Shown here in pieces: positions 1 through 7,648 of a stretch of DNA of 29,019 nucleotides; the first letter of the stretch is position 1, and each line of letters opens with the position of its first letter. The stretch is from a virus, in the IMG/VR virus record IMGVR_UViG_3300036985_004639, positions 1-29,019 of that record. The stretch is one strand, 5' to 3'. Made by a program: the position numbers and the translations under genes. The notes beneath the pieces are model-generated. The model searched no databases, had not been told where the DNA came from, and saw nothing but the letters and a program-made list of their open reading frames with translations.

Positions 1-2
1 GC

Positions 3-83
3 CGAGAGGTCTGGCTGCAAAGCGCAGGCACGGAAAGCGCAACCTCGGACGTGGAGCTGGTGGCATTTCTGCGGCGCGGTTAA
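3..83 (+). CDS. 3' end of an unidentified gene (partial)
   Basis: An open frame enters from the left edge and stops at TAA 81-83, giving 26 residues that end in VELVAFLRRG. The frame has no start in the window. It lies on the same strand as everything downstream and ends 37 bases before the next ATG, so it is probably the preceding gene of the same late cluster. The fragment is too short and generic to assign a family. Confidence 0.5.
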   Translation, partial: REVWLQSAGTESATSDVELVAFLRRG

Positions 84-120
84 TCTTCCCTATCCCAGTC
101 AATCCGGCTACCATATTTAC

Positions 121-531
121 ATGCGCGTGAAAAATAGAATCCTGATCGCGGATACCGATCGCTCGGTACTCCACAATTTTGCGGAATACCTGCGCGAAAA
201 TGCTTTTTGCGCAATTACCACCCAATCAACGGTAGGGGCGTTGACCCAGCTTATCGAGGCCGGGCCTCCTATTGATTTATTTTTGGTGGATTTCGAAATC
301 GCAAAAGCGGGGGATTGGCACTTGATCCGATATATTCGGCGGACGCTGGTAATCACCCCGGTGCAATTGCCGATCATAGTATTCGCCCCTATTCTGGGGG
401 TGGATATCGAAATGACCCTCATGCGGGAAGAAATTAACGACTGGCTAGAAAAGCCCGTATGTCCGCTGGCTTTACTGCTACCTAAAATACGAGCCCTACT
501 CGGGCTAGAAGGGGCTACCAGTGGACAGTGA
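121..531 (+). CDS. orphan response-regulator receiver (REC) domain protein
   Basis: The 136-residue product is a single CheY-like receiver domain with no output domain. Strand beta1 (ILIADTD) carries the acidic pair Asp11 and Asp13. Strand beta3 (DLFLVDFE) places the expected phospho-acceptor at Asp57. The beta5 motif EKP supplies Lys111-Pro112. The conserved Thr/Ser after beta4 appears to be Ala89 (PIIVFAP), which may change the switching behaviour. In canonical family members, the Asp is phosphorylated by a histidine kinase. There is no clear Shine-Dalgarno sequence before ATG 121. The end of the gene overlaps the next gene by 11 bases, so it belongs to the phage cluster and is not an isolated host gene. 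The fold call is fairly firm; the role (host signalling decoy, regulator or structural adaptor) is unknown. Confidence 0.72.
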   Translation: MRVKNRILIADTDRSVLHNFAEYLRENAFCAITTQSTVGALTQLIEAGPPIDLFLVDFEIAKAGDWHLIRYIRRTLVITPVQLPIIVFAPILGVDIEMTLMREEINDWLEKPVCPLALLLPKIRALLGLEGATSGQ

Positions 532-997
532 AACGCGCACTCTGATCACGGCCGTGGTGGGTAGTTTCGCCGTAACCACAACGGTGATTGGTATCCTTTT
601 CCGGCAATTGCTCAAGAGCTATCGAGACCACGACGCGCAACGGTTCGAGGTGCTCCGGAGCGAGTACACCATGCAGATAGAGGCGCTCCGAAAAAGCGCG
701 CAGGATACGATCGAAGCGCGAAGAGAATGCGAATTGCGGGAGAATGGCGCGTTGAAGCGGCTCGAGGACGGGATCGAAAAAATCCGGGACAGATGGGAGC
801 AGTTTGTCCGGGATGACGCGGCCATGGAAGCCACCCGCGGGCGCAAGGTGGATGCCCTATTCAACGTCGTCGATTATGTAAAAGAAGAGGTGCGCGGATT
901 GAAGCCAGTGATATTTCAACGGCTGGATGAGGGATACCGCAAAATAAAAACAGAGGTGATCCAAGAAATCCGGGCAGATTTACGGAAAGGTGCGTAG
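521..997 (+). CDS. membrane-anchored coiled-coil protein
   Basis: The start is GTG at 521, preceded by a purine-rich GAAGGGG (508-514), and it overlaps the receiver gene by 11 bases. The 158-residue product has one hydrophobic segment at about residues 8-29 (LITAVVGSFAVTTTVIGILF). A long charged helix rich in Glu, Arg and Lys follows and should form a coiled coil through about residue 110. This is a bitopic inner-membrane topology with a long soluble helical tail. Inner-membrane spanins and some holin-associated proteins look like this, but no diagnostic motif is visible and no lipoprotein partner with a Cys lipobox is seen nearby. Function is therefore open. A tie to the receiver protein through co-translation is an inference from the overlap. 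Confidence 0.6.
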   Translation: MDSETRTLITAVVGSFAVTTTVIGILFRQLLKSYRDHDAQRFEVLRSEYTMQIEALRKSAQDTIEARRECELRENGALKRLEDGIEKIRDRWEQFVRDDAAMEATRGRKVDALFNVVDYVKEEVRGLKPVIFQRLDEGYRKIKTEVIQEIRADLRKGA

Positions 998-1000
998 GCC

Positions 1001-1204
1001 ATGGACATTGAAACCGACGCTACCCCCACCCCGCGATACAGCGCAGAGTACAGCCCACTATGGGATAATAGAGGCATGCTAGAGCAGTTTGATTTGCTGC
1101 AAGCGGTTTTCGAATCCATGCTTGATGAAATCCGATCTTTTCGGGAATTGATGCAGGAACCCTCGGGGGAATTGGGAGCTAGCCTAGAAAGGGGCAAATC
1201 ATGA
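1001..1204 (+). CDS. small hypothetical protein
   Basis: This 67-residue acidic protein starts at ATG 1001, three bases after the previous stop. It ends in an ATGA overlap with the next gene (ATG 1201, stop TGA 1202-1204). Residues 1-25 are Thr/Pro/Tyr-rich and probably disordered; residues 27-50 (LEQFDLLQAVFESMLDEI) look like an amphipathic helix. No family is recognised. Its tight coupling to both neighbours is the main reason to treat it as real. Confidence 0.5.
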   Translation: MDIETDATPTPRYSAEYSPLWDNRGMLEQFDLLQAVFESMLDEIRSFRELMQEPSGELGASLERGKS

Positions 1205-1578
1205 CCATTATCGTCAAGCGTTTTGGGTGGGGTGAGCTGGTAGGCGTATTGCTCGGGTTGTTTATCGGATTGTTGTCCGCAAGCCTGGCCCAGAAGTTTA
1301 TTAGCCAGCAGGGGCCCGACCAGGCCAAGGCGCTGACCCCCTGGAAAGGTATCTGCGCCCAGACCCAGCAGCTCGCCCTTGTCCTCGAGCAGCAATTCCA
1401 GGCCATGGATACCCGCCTGGATAATATTGAGACGCAAACGGCTGGGCTGATAAAGGGCCAGGGCGATATTTTGCGGCATTTTTCCCTTCCGCCTATCGGG
1501 CTCATGACCATTCGCGTGGTGCCCACCATTCCGCTGATCGATGAGTGGGATTTGCGAGAATGTTTCAAAGAGCCCTAG
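1201..1578 (+). CDS. small single-span membrane protein
   Basis: The 125-residue product begins with a short basic stretch (VKRFGWG), followed by one strongly hydrophobic segment at about residues 12-30 (ELVGVLLGLFIGLLSASLA). A Gln-rich helical region (about 50-90, QQLALVLEQQFQAMDTRLDN) and a short C-terminal domain come next. ATG 1201 overlaps the upstream stop, so translation is coupled. Together with the 521-997 protein, this makes two single-span membrane proteins in four genes. That would fit a lysis or envelope module, but no holin, antiholin or spanin family signature can be confirmed by eye. Confidence 0.55.
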   Translation: MTIIVKRFGWGELVGVLLGLFIGLLSASLAQKFISQQGPDQAKALTPWKGICAQTQQLALVLEQQFQAMDTRLDNIETQTAGLIKGQGDILRHFSLPPIGLMTIRVVPTIPLIDEWDLRECFKEP

Positions 1579-1642
1579 TCTTTCCAATTTCCAGCATTTG
1601 CGGCAAGATAGTGGGTAGCACCACCAGAGAAAGGGCCAGGCG

Positions 1643-2665
1643 ATGGCGTCGATCGTGATCCAGATGGCAATCGAGGACCTCCAGGCGGTAATCGCGGCCT
1701 GGACTCACATAAAAATTTACCGATCCACCGATGGGCTGACCGGGGAATACGTGGAGATCAGCGAGCCCCACTCCAGGCCGGTGTTGCACAAATACCTGAC
1801 CCAGTATGATTTCACCGATTTTTACGGGGACGCGGATTTCTGGTACAAGTCGGCCTACCTCAATGAGGGCTCGGGGATCGAGTCGGAGCCTACTGCGGCT
1901 TTCCAGGGCACCCTGGACGCGGCCCTGGACATCATGTCGGTGAAGGAATTGAAGATCAATTACCTGTGGGGTGTGAACCTGACCGACGATTTTGGCTCGC
2001 CGTACCCGGATTCCATGATGGAATTCTATCTGCGCTCGGCGGTGGATACGGTCGAAAAAAAGCTCGACATCATGATCCGAAGCAAGGAAATCACGGACGA
2101 GGCGCACGATCTGATCCCCGATGACTACCGGGAGTATATGTGGATCAAAACCAAAGAAAAGCCGGTGCAGAGCATCACGTCCGTGAAGCTGGTGATGCCG
2201 GCCAATAGCCTGGTGCAGACATTCACCGGGGACGATATTTTGCTCGACCAGCAATTCGGGGTGATCCAGATCGTGCCTCCGGCGCTGGATGCGGGCAGCG
2301 TCTTGCTTTTCTCGGGCGCGGGGGCCTACCCGTGGGCCCGCAACCTCGTGCGGCGTATCCCGCACGCGTGGCGCGTGACCTATACCGCTGGCTTCGCCCG
2401 GGGCGAGGTCCCGGAGAATATCCGGCACCTGATCGGAATGTACGCGGCCATGGGCCCGCTCAATATCGCCGGAGACCTCATTGCTGGGGCCGGAATTGCC
2501 AGCCAGTCACTTTCCATTGACGGACTTTCTCAAGCAATATCAACTACTTCCAGCGCGACTAACGCGGGGTACGGGGCCAGAATTTTGCAATACTTGAAGG
2601 AAATCAAGGACATGCTCCCAGAAATGCGCAAGGCGTACCATGGAATAGGGTTTGTGGTGGCGTAA
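1643..2665 (+). CDS. head-tail connector-like protein with an Fn3-like N-terminus
   Basis: The 340-residue product starts at ATG 1643 after the purine-rich AGAAAGGG. Residues 20-85 read like a fibronectin-III-like beta sandwich: KIYRSTDGLTGEYVEI near the start, and WYKSAYLNEGSGIESEP as the closing strands. Residues 100-260 are predominantly helical with a central beta part. The position just upstream of neck and sheath genes suggests a connector or head-completion adaptor that joins portal to tail. The assignment rests on synteny and size rather than a diagnostic motif. The C-terminal helix (ARILQYLKEIKDMLPEMRKA) is well defined. The 64-base gap before the gene holds no visible terminator. 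Confidence 0.5.
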   Translation: MASIVIQMAIEDLQAVIAAWTHIKIYRSTDGLTGEYVEISEPHSRPVLHKYLTQYDFTDFYGDADFWYKSAYLNEGSGIESEPTAAFQGTLDAALDIMSVKELKINYLWGVNLTDDFGSPYPDSMMEFYLRSAVDTVEKKLDIMIRSKEITDEAHDLIPDDYREYMWIKTKEKPVQSITSVKLVMPANSLVQTFTGDDILLDQQFGVIQIVPPALDAGSVLLFSGAGAYPWARNLVRRIPHAWRVTYTAGFARGEVPENIRHLIGMYAAMGPLNIAGDLIAGAGIASQSLSIDGLSQAISTTSSATNAGYGARILQYLKEIKDMLPEMRKAYHGIGFVVA

Positions 2666-2666
2666 C

Positions 2667-3479
2667 ATGCCGACGATCACAATGCCAGCGGTTCCAGTGC
2701 TCGGGGTGCCCTACGGGGCGAAAGAGAGCGGCAATCGCGCCGACTTCAAGGCCGAGTCGTTCGACATGTTGATCGAGACCAAAGGGTATCAATACGCGTG
2801 GACGCGGGCGACGATGTGCCCTTGTGAGTCGGTGGCGACGCAAACCAAAACAGCAGATCCCAATTGCCCGCTGTGCAACGGAGGCGGGTGGATCTATTTC
2901 GGCGGGAGCGTACCCCAGCCGCAAGCGCAGATCGGGACCCTGACCGAGGTGCAGGAAAAAATCGTGACCGCTACCAGCGCCATGGTGATTCGCGGGATCG
3001 CGACCTCGATCCAGGCCGAATATCGCCCCTGGGATAAGCTGGGCAATTGGATGGCCGGCACCATGCAGATCACGGTCCGCGCGGAAAACATGCTCGGGTT
3101 TTACGATAAGCTGGTATGCCTGGATGCCCAGATCGTCTATGCCGAGCTGAGAGAAATGCCGTCGGGAAACAAATTGCCCACCCGGTATCTGATCACGGCG
3201 ATCAACATGGTGCGGAGCAACACCCAGGTTTATCAGATCGGGGTGGATTACTACCTCGAGGACGGCGAAATCTGGTTTTACGAGGAGCACCGGCCCGAGA
3301 CGGGCGATCGGCTCACGGTCCACTACCTGTGCCACCCGACCTATCTGGTGACCGAGCACCCGCACGTTGCGCGGGTGACGGTAACGAAATTCAAGGCCGC
3401 CGTGAACAAGACCCCCGTGGGTACGCCGCGGGCACTACCCAATCAGGCGATCATCCGATACGACTTTTTGCCCGGATAG
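2667..3479 (+). CDS. structural neck-region protein with a four-cysteine zinc-binding-like motif
   Basis: I place the start at ATG 2667, one base after the preceding stop, rather than at the in-frame ATG 2652 inside the upstream gene; this gives 270 residues. Cys51-x-Cys53 and Cys67-x2-Cys70 (MCPCES and NCPLCNGGGWIYF) form a pattern typical of a zinc ribbon or rubredoxin-like knuckle. The rest is beta-rich, with VDYYLEDGEIWFYEEHRPETG near the middle. Proteins with one such knuckle occur in connector/neck positions of tailed phages, where the metal site probably stabilises the fold. I recognise no enzyme motif. A neck or tail-completion role is inferred from its place between the connector and gp10-like genes. 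Confidence 0.5.
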   Translation: MPTITMPAVPVLGVPYGAKESGNRADFKAESFDMLIETKGYQYAWTRATMCPCESVATQTKTADPNCPLCNGGGWIYFGGSVPQPQAQIGTLTEVQEKIVTATSAMVIRGIATSIQAEYRPWDKLGNWMAGTMQITVRAENMLGFYDKLVCLDAQIVYAELREMPSGNKLPTRYLITAINMVRSNTQVYQIGVDYYLEDGEIWFYEEHRPETGDRLTVHYLCHPTYLVTEHPHVARVTVTKFKAAVNKTPVGTPRALPNQAIIRYDFLPG

Positions 3480-3487
3480 GAGCGCGC

Positions 3488-4333
3488 ATGATCGTGATCG
3501 GTAATATCGAGCGGATCATTCCCCTGGAGGTAATGGGGCAGCTCCAGCCTCCCGAGGTGGACGCGGTGTTGGAGAATATCGCCGCGGGGGCGCGGGACAA
3601 GTGGATATCACTGGCTCGAGAGGACAAGTCGCATTTCCGCTTCGAGTATATCGACGGGATCAAAGAGGTGCAGCTATCCCCGGGAATGGCGACGATCGCG
3701 CTGACTGGCGAGGTCCCGCACCTGCTAGAAAACGGATCTGGTGCGACCGACATGCGGGATTTTCTCCTCGGGCCGAATGTCCCGACGGTAGCGCGCGGAA
3801 AGCGCGGAAAGCACGCCGCGAAAAAGGGCGGCTACTACCGGTTTATCCCCATGCGGCATATGACCCCGGGCACTGCGGCTGAACCTCGAGGCCAGACGTT
3901 CGGGCAGGAGATGGGCAAAGCCTACGCAGGCAAGCTCGGCGAAGTCGCGGCCAAGAAATTGGGCAAGACGGTTTACGGGGCCGTTTCTCAATTTACCGGG
4001 CCGGCCGGGGCGGCTAATGCCGCCACCCGGACCAACCCCTACGGGGGAAAGACCCAGTGGGGCGCGAAATTGCCCGCTGGTGTCGGGGGCGTGGGCCTGC
4101 TCAAGCCCCACCACAAGACCGATATCTATGCCGGCATGTACCGCATGGAGAAGACCTACAAGGCAAAAACCCAAGCGTCGTTTGTGACCTTTCGGACCAT
4201 CTCCACCAATGTCACCGAGGGGTGGATGCGCGGGGCTATTCGCGCCAGGCATTATGCGCAAAAGGTTGGCGATTACGTGGATAAAATAGCGGCTGGCGCG
4301 TTCGAAGCCTACCTCAAAGGACGAGCATCATGA
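3488..4333 (+). CDS. HK97-gp10-like neck/tail-completion protein
   Basis: The true start is ATG 3488, eight bases after the previous stop and behind GGATAGGAG; the open frame continues upstream only because it lacks stops inside the previous gene. The 281-residue product has an N-terminal helix (EVDAVLENIAAGARDKWISLA). A segment near residue 80 (VPHLLENGSGATDMRDFLLG) resembles the HK97-gp10/neck family pattern of a hydrophobic strand followed by an acidic turn. A basic stretch (GKRGKHAAKKGGYYRF) and a Gly/Ala-rich central part follow. Such proteins sit at the head-tail joint. Size is larger than the usual gp10 (about 120-200 residues), so the family call is tentative. It overlaps the next gene as ATGA. 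Confidence 0.45.
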   Translation: MIVIGNIERIIPLEVMGQLQPPEVDAVLENIAAGARDKWISLAREDKSHFRFEYIDGIKEVQLSPGMATIALTGEVPHLLENGSGATDMRDFLLGPNVPTVARGKRGKHAAKKGGYYRFIPMRHMTPGTAAEPRGQTFGQEMGKAYAGKLGEVAAKKLGKTVYGAVSQFTGPAGAANAATRTNPYGGKTQWGAKLPAGVGGVGLLKPHHKTDIYAGMYRMEKTYKAKTQASFVTFRTISTNVTEGWMRGAIRARHYAQKVGDYVDKIAAGAFEAYLKGRAS

Positions 4334-5001
4334 TCCACCGATATCTGTACGATGCGCTCAAGATCGGGATTGCCCAGTTGACCAGCACCCCGGAATACCT
4401 GGATGACATTTTCACCCGGAGCTACGGGCTGGAGGCCTCCGAGGTCGCGGCCATCAAAACGTATTTTGCTGCGCACCCACCCACGGTGGTCAACGGGTAC
4501 GCGCGGGTGGATGTGCAATTTCCGGCAATCGCGATCGTCCTGGGGCGAGAATCCGAATCGGACAAATACCTCGGGGAGTCGGCGGGCGTGGTGACGGACG
4601 AGGAGGACGATCTTTTCAATGCCGACATTACCGGCGCGATCTGGCAGTTTGTCTATAATCTGGAAATTTACGCCGAGAATCCGGACGTGGTGACCTGGTA
4701 TTACGAGATCGCCAAACAGATAATCCAGGACGCGCGGGATTTTTTCATCGATCGGGGTGTGTTTGAAATTCAGCTTTCGGGTTCGGACATGGCCCCGGAC
4801 CCAGCTTACATGCCTGAGCACCTTTTTGGGCGTCAATTGACGGTGGAGTGCAAGCGAGAAATGGAAATCATCCACCGGCATACAATCGCGGGTAAAGCCT
4901 TTGAGGTGGCCGGTGTACATATTGACAGCTCTGGCAGTCCTAGCGATCCTGGTGGGGAAACATTATCTCTGGTGACCACGTATACAGAAGGAGATTCCTG
5001 A
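4330..5001 (+). CDS. tail terminator / neck-like protein
   Basis: ATG 4330 overlaps the preceding stop (ATGA). The 223-residue product is a mixed alpha/beta acidic protein. An early helix (IHRYLYDALKIGIAQLTS) precedes strands such as ARVDVQFPAIAIVLGRE, then DITGAIWQFVYNLEIYAENP and a helix WYYEIAKQIIQDARDFFI. The size, the two-helix plus sheet pattern and the location directly before the sheath gene match tail terminator or tail-completion proteins that cap the tail tube. I see no signature strong enough to separate terminator from another neck component. The C-terminal 25 residues are Ser/Gly/Thr-rich and probably flexible. The next gene's Shine-Dalgarno AAGGAG (4988-4993) lies inside this gene. 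Confidence 0.45.
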   Translation: MIHRYLYDALKIGIAQLTSTPEYLDDIFTRSYGLEASEVAAIKTYFAAHPPTVVNGYARVDVQFPAIAIVLGRESESDKYLGESAGVVTDEEDDLFNADITGAIWQFVYNLEIYAENPDVVTWYYEIAKQIIQDARDFFIDRGVFEIQLSGSDMAPDPAYMPEHLFGRQLTVECKREMEIIHRHTIAGKAFEVAGVHIDSSGSPSDPGGETLSLVTTYTEGDS

Positions 5002-5002
5002 T

Positions 5003-5320
5003 ATGGGAAAAACCACCTATAATCCGGATTACACCATGGCAGGCACTTCGAAAATTCCCCCTTCCAAAGCAGATCCCGTTGTGGAGGCGAACCCCCCCGC
5101 GTCCGAAGGGCTCGAGGCCCCGGAAATCACCCAGGTGGATATTCCGCCGGCGGTAGAATTGCCCGCGGTGCGCCTCGAGGTTTTCGCCAGAGTGCACGGC
5201 GCAAAATGGGATCAATTCGCTGGCTTTCGCGCCTGGGCCACCCAGCAAAAGCTGGCCCCTCGATCGGTTCCGGAATGGCGCGCCGAATTCCTGAAGTTTC
5301 AGAAAAAGCCAACCAAATAA
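5003..5320 (+). CDS. small pre-sheath hypothetical protein
   Basis: ATG 5003 follows AAGGAGATT and starts one base after the upstream stop. The 105-residue product has a Pro/Glu-rich, probably disordered first 55 residues. A compact C-terminal segment (VFARVHGAKWDQFAGFRAWA, then VPEWRAEFLKF) follows that looks like a small helical domain. Such short proteins with a WxxFAGF-type helix are common between neck and major tail genes. I cannot name a function. Tight spacing on both sides (12 bases before the sheath start) supports co-expression with the sheath. Confidence 0.5.
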   Translation: MGKTTYNPDYTMAGTSKIPPSKADPVVEANPPASEGLEAPEITQVDIPPAVELPAVRLEVFARVHGAKWDQFAGFRAWATQQKLAPRSVPEWRAEFLKFQKKPTK

Positions 5321-5332
5321 GAGGAGAAGACC

Positions 5333-7636
5333 ATGGCCAGCAGCATTTTTTTCGGAGGCAGGCTGATCAGCGTGCCGGGCTCTTACAGTGTGGTGGACGC
5401 CAGTGGGCTGGAGTCTGTCGGGCTGAGCGCGGCCGGGATCGTGGCGGTGATTGGGGAGGCCGAGGGCGGTATCCCGGTTTCGGAAATCGCCGACATCGAC
5501 GATTTCATCCGGTGCCGGAAGCCGGAAAAGGCGCGGGAGTATTTCCGCGCGGGCCCGCTCCGGGAAGCGGCGGACATGGTATTCGCTCCGGCGAAGGACG
5601 TGGCCATCCCGGGCGGGGCGGTCGAGATGGTGGCCATGAAGGTCAACCCGGCCACCCAAGCCACGGCACCCCTGGCCAACACCTACGGGGATGCGCTCAC
5701 GTTGACCAGCAAGGACTACGGGGCTTTCACCAGCCAGGTGAATGTCACGATCGAAACCGGGACCAGCCAGGGCAAGCTGGTGACCATCACGTTCGAGGAC
5801 GTGGTGGAGTCGGCGGACGATCTGGGCGGTGACGCGTTTTTCACGATCACTTACACCAAGGGGACCGGTGGCTGGGGCACCATGACCAGCGAGGTCGCCA
5901 GTGGTGGCCTGATCGCTTGCCGCGGGACCCGTACCAACCTCGGGCTGGACGACCAGATCGCGGGGCAGTTGTCGGGCAATAGTCGGGTCGAGGCGAAATC
6001 GTCGAGTGCTTCGGATACAGCCATCCAGTTGATCGTTTACGGCCTGGCAGCGGCGGGAACGGTCCAGCAAGAGAGCATCATCCTCGCCGGCACCACGGTG
6101 GTGGCGGGGCTTCTGACTTTCTCGAAAGTCATGGGCGCGCGGATAGTCGGCACGGCCGTGGGAACAATCACGCTCCAGCTCCTAGCGGCCGGGGCAACGG
6201 TGTTGACGGTAGCAGCAGGGGCCAACACGATGAAGGGCTTGACCCCCTGCGCTACTCTGTACGTGGGCAATACGATCGTTTACGCGATATCCAGCGGGGC
6301 CAGCACCAAGAGCGTGATCCTGATCGGTACGAGCGCGGCCGGAGCGGCGCAGATCGAAAAGGTGGTGTTGACCGGGGTGGTTTCCAAGCCCGGAGTTTCC
6401 ACCTGGAGCGAGATCACTTATATCGCCCTCGGCGAGGTCGAGGCGGCCCAGACGATCACTTTCTCGGCGGTGGCGCTCCAGACCACGACCCTGCAAAACA
6501 CCATGCAGAAGGTCGCGGACTACGTGAACGGGCGAAACAACGGGACCAATGGTTTCGTCCTCACCCAGATTTTGGGGCTGTACACCTTCGACCCGGCCAA
6601 CCTGGACGTGACGCTGGGCGCAGGCGGCGCGGTGGACTGCTACACGGTGAGCCCGAGCTATTATGCCAACCTGTGGCGGATCGTGGATTGGATCAATCAG
6701 AATAGCGCCTTTGTCACTGCGGAAGCGGCGACCGGCGCCAAGGGCGGAGCCCCGAGCAACACTACAGCAGCGGTATATCTGTCCGGCGGTAGCGAGGGGA
6801 CCACGGCGGCCGAGCACTGGCAGTTGGCTTTCAACCTCCTGAAACAGATCCGAGTCAACACGGTGGTGCCCCTGACCGCTGACCCGGCGGTGCACGCCAT
6901 GGGCGACGCGCACTGCGCCTATATGTGCGGGATCGGCCGGAGCGAGCGCGACCAGGTGGTAGGCCTGAAAAATACGGCCATGACCGACCTGGCCACCAAG
7001 ACCGAAACAAAGACCCAGATCGTGGCGCTCAATTCGCGGCACACCCGGGCGGTATCCCAGGCGATGGAGCGGTACAACACGGCCGGCGAGCGGGAGGAGT
7101 TTGACCCCTGTTACCTGGCTGCGGTGGTCGCTGGGATGCAGGCGGGCTCGACCGTGGGCGAGTCGCTGACTTTCAAGTACGCAAACGTGCTCAAGCTCCG
7201 GCAGGCCTCGAGCTGGAACCCGACCGATGACGCCGAGGAGATGATCCAGGCGGGCCTTTGCTTCCTGGAGCTGGTGGACGGGATCGGTCGGCGGGTGGTC
7301 CGAAACAACACCACCCATCTGGCGACCAACAATTCCAGTTATGTCGAAGCAAGCGTCAATGAGGCGGTGAATTTTGCCGTTTACAACCTGCGCGGAAACC
7401 TCGAGGTGGCCGTCGGCCGCAAGGGCTTCTCCGGGACGGTCAACGGCACCAAGGGCGTGGCAATCGCCTCCCTCGGGTTGCTCAAAGACGAGGAAATCAT
7501 CGTGGCCGATCGGTCGCTGGCCGTGGAGCTAGCCGTGGATGTGATGGAGGTGTCCGTGGAGATGGCCCCAGTCATTCCGGTGAATTTTGTGAAAACAACC
7601 GTCCACCTCGTCACGACGCGGATCGCCGCGGTGTAA
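5333..7636 (+). CDS. contractile tail sheath protein
   Basis: The 767-residue product starts at ATG 5333 behind GAGGAGA. The N-terminus (MASSIFFGGRLISVPGSYSV) matches the sheath pattern of a short arm followed by a P-G-xY strand. The C-terminal third has the conserved sheath core: YMCGIGRSERDQVVGL, LAAVVAGMQAGSTVGESLT and a final strand VNFVKTTVHLVTTRIA. It would polymerise around the tail tube and contract during injection. T4 gp18 is 659 and Mu gpL 495 residues, so this one is enlarged. The extra length lies at about residues 130-390, which holds two related beta-rich segments (about 236-282 and 331-380). The direct downstream tube gene confirms the context. Confidence 0.9.
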   Translation: MASSIFFGGRLISVPGSYSVVDASGLESVGLSAAGIVAVIGEAEGGIPVSEIADIDDFIRCRKPEKAREYFRAGPLREAADMVFAPAKDVAIPGGAVEMVAMKVNPATQATAPLANTYGDALTLTSKDYGAFTSQVNVTIETGTSQGKLVTITFEDVVESADDLGGDAFFTITYTKGTGGWGTMTSEVASGGLIACRGTRTNLGLDDQIAGQLSGNSRVEAKSSSASDTAIQLIVYGLAAAGTVQQESIILAGTTVVAGLLTFSKVMGARIVGTAVGTITLQLLAAGATVLTVAAGANTMKGLTPCATLYVGNTIVYAISSGASTKSVILIGTSAAGAAQIEKVVLTGVVSKPGVSTWSEITYIALGEVEAAQTITFSAVALQTTTLQNTMQKVADYVNGRNNGTNGFVLTQILGLYTFDPANLDVTLGAGGAVDCYTVSPSYYANLWRIVDWINQNSAFVTAEAATGAKGGAPSNTTAAVYLSGGSEGTTAAEHWQLAFNLLKQIRVNTVVPLTADPAVHAMGDAHCAYMCGIGRSERDQVVGLKNTAMTDLATKTETKTQIVALNSRHTRAVSQAMERYNTAGEREEFDPCYLAAVVAGMQAGSTVGESLTFKYANVLKLRQASSWNPTDDAEEMIQAGLCFLELVDGIGRRVVRNNTTHLATNNSSYVEASVNEAVNFAVYNLRGNLEVAVGRKGFSGTVNGTKGVAIASLGLLKDEEIIVADRSLAVELAVDVMEVSVEMAPVIPVNFVKTTVHLVTTRIAAV

Positions 7637-7648
7637 AGGAGCGAAAAA

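Noticed and set aside
1565-2428. Long minus-strand open frame opposite the connector gene
   Set aside because: Its translation is low-complexity, His/Arg/Asp-rich antisense of a coherent plus-strand protein; the same applies to minus-strand frames at 4940-6070, 6182-7318, 10412-11083 and 12074-12649. No ribosome-binding site or domain supports them.
3116-3487. Upstream extension of the gp10-like gene to ATG 3116
   Set aside because: This part lies inside the preceding gene in another frame and reads as an Arg/Gly/Pro-rich shadow. ATG 3488 has a good ribosome-binding site and the right spacing.
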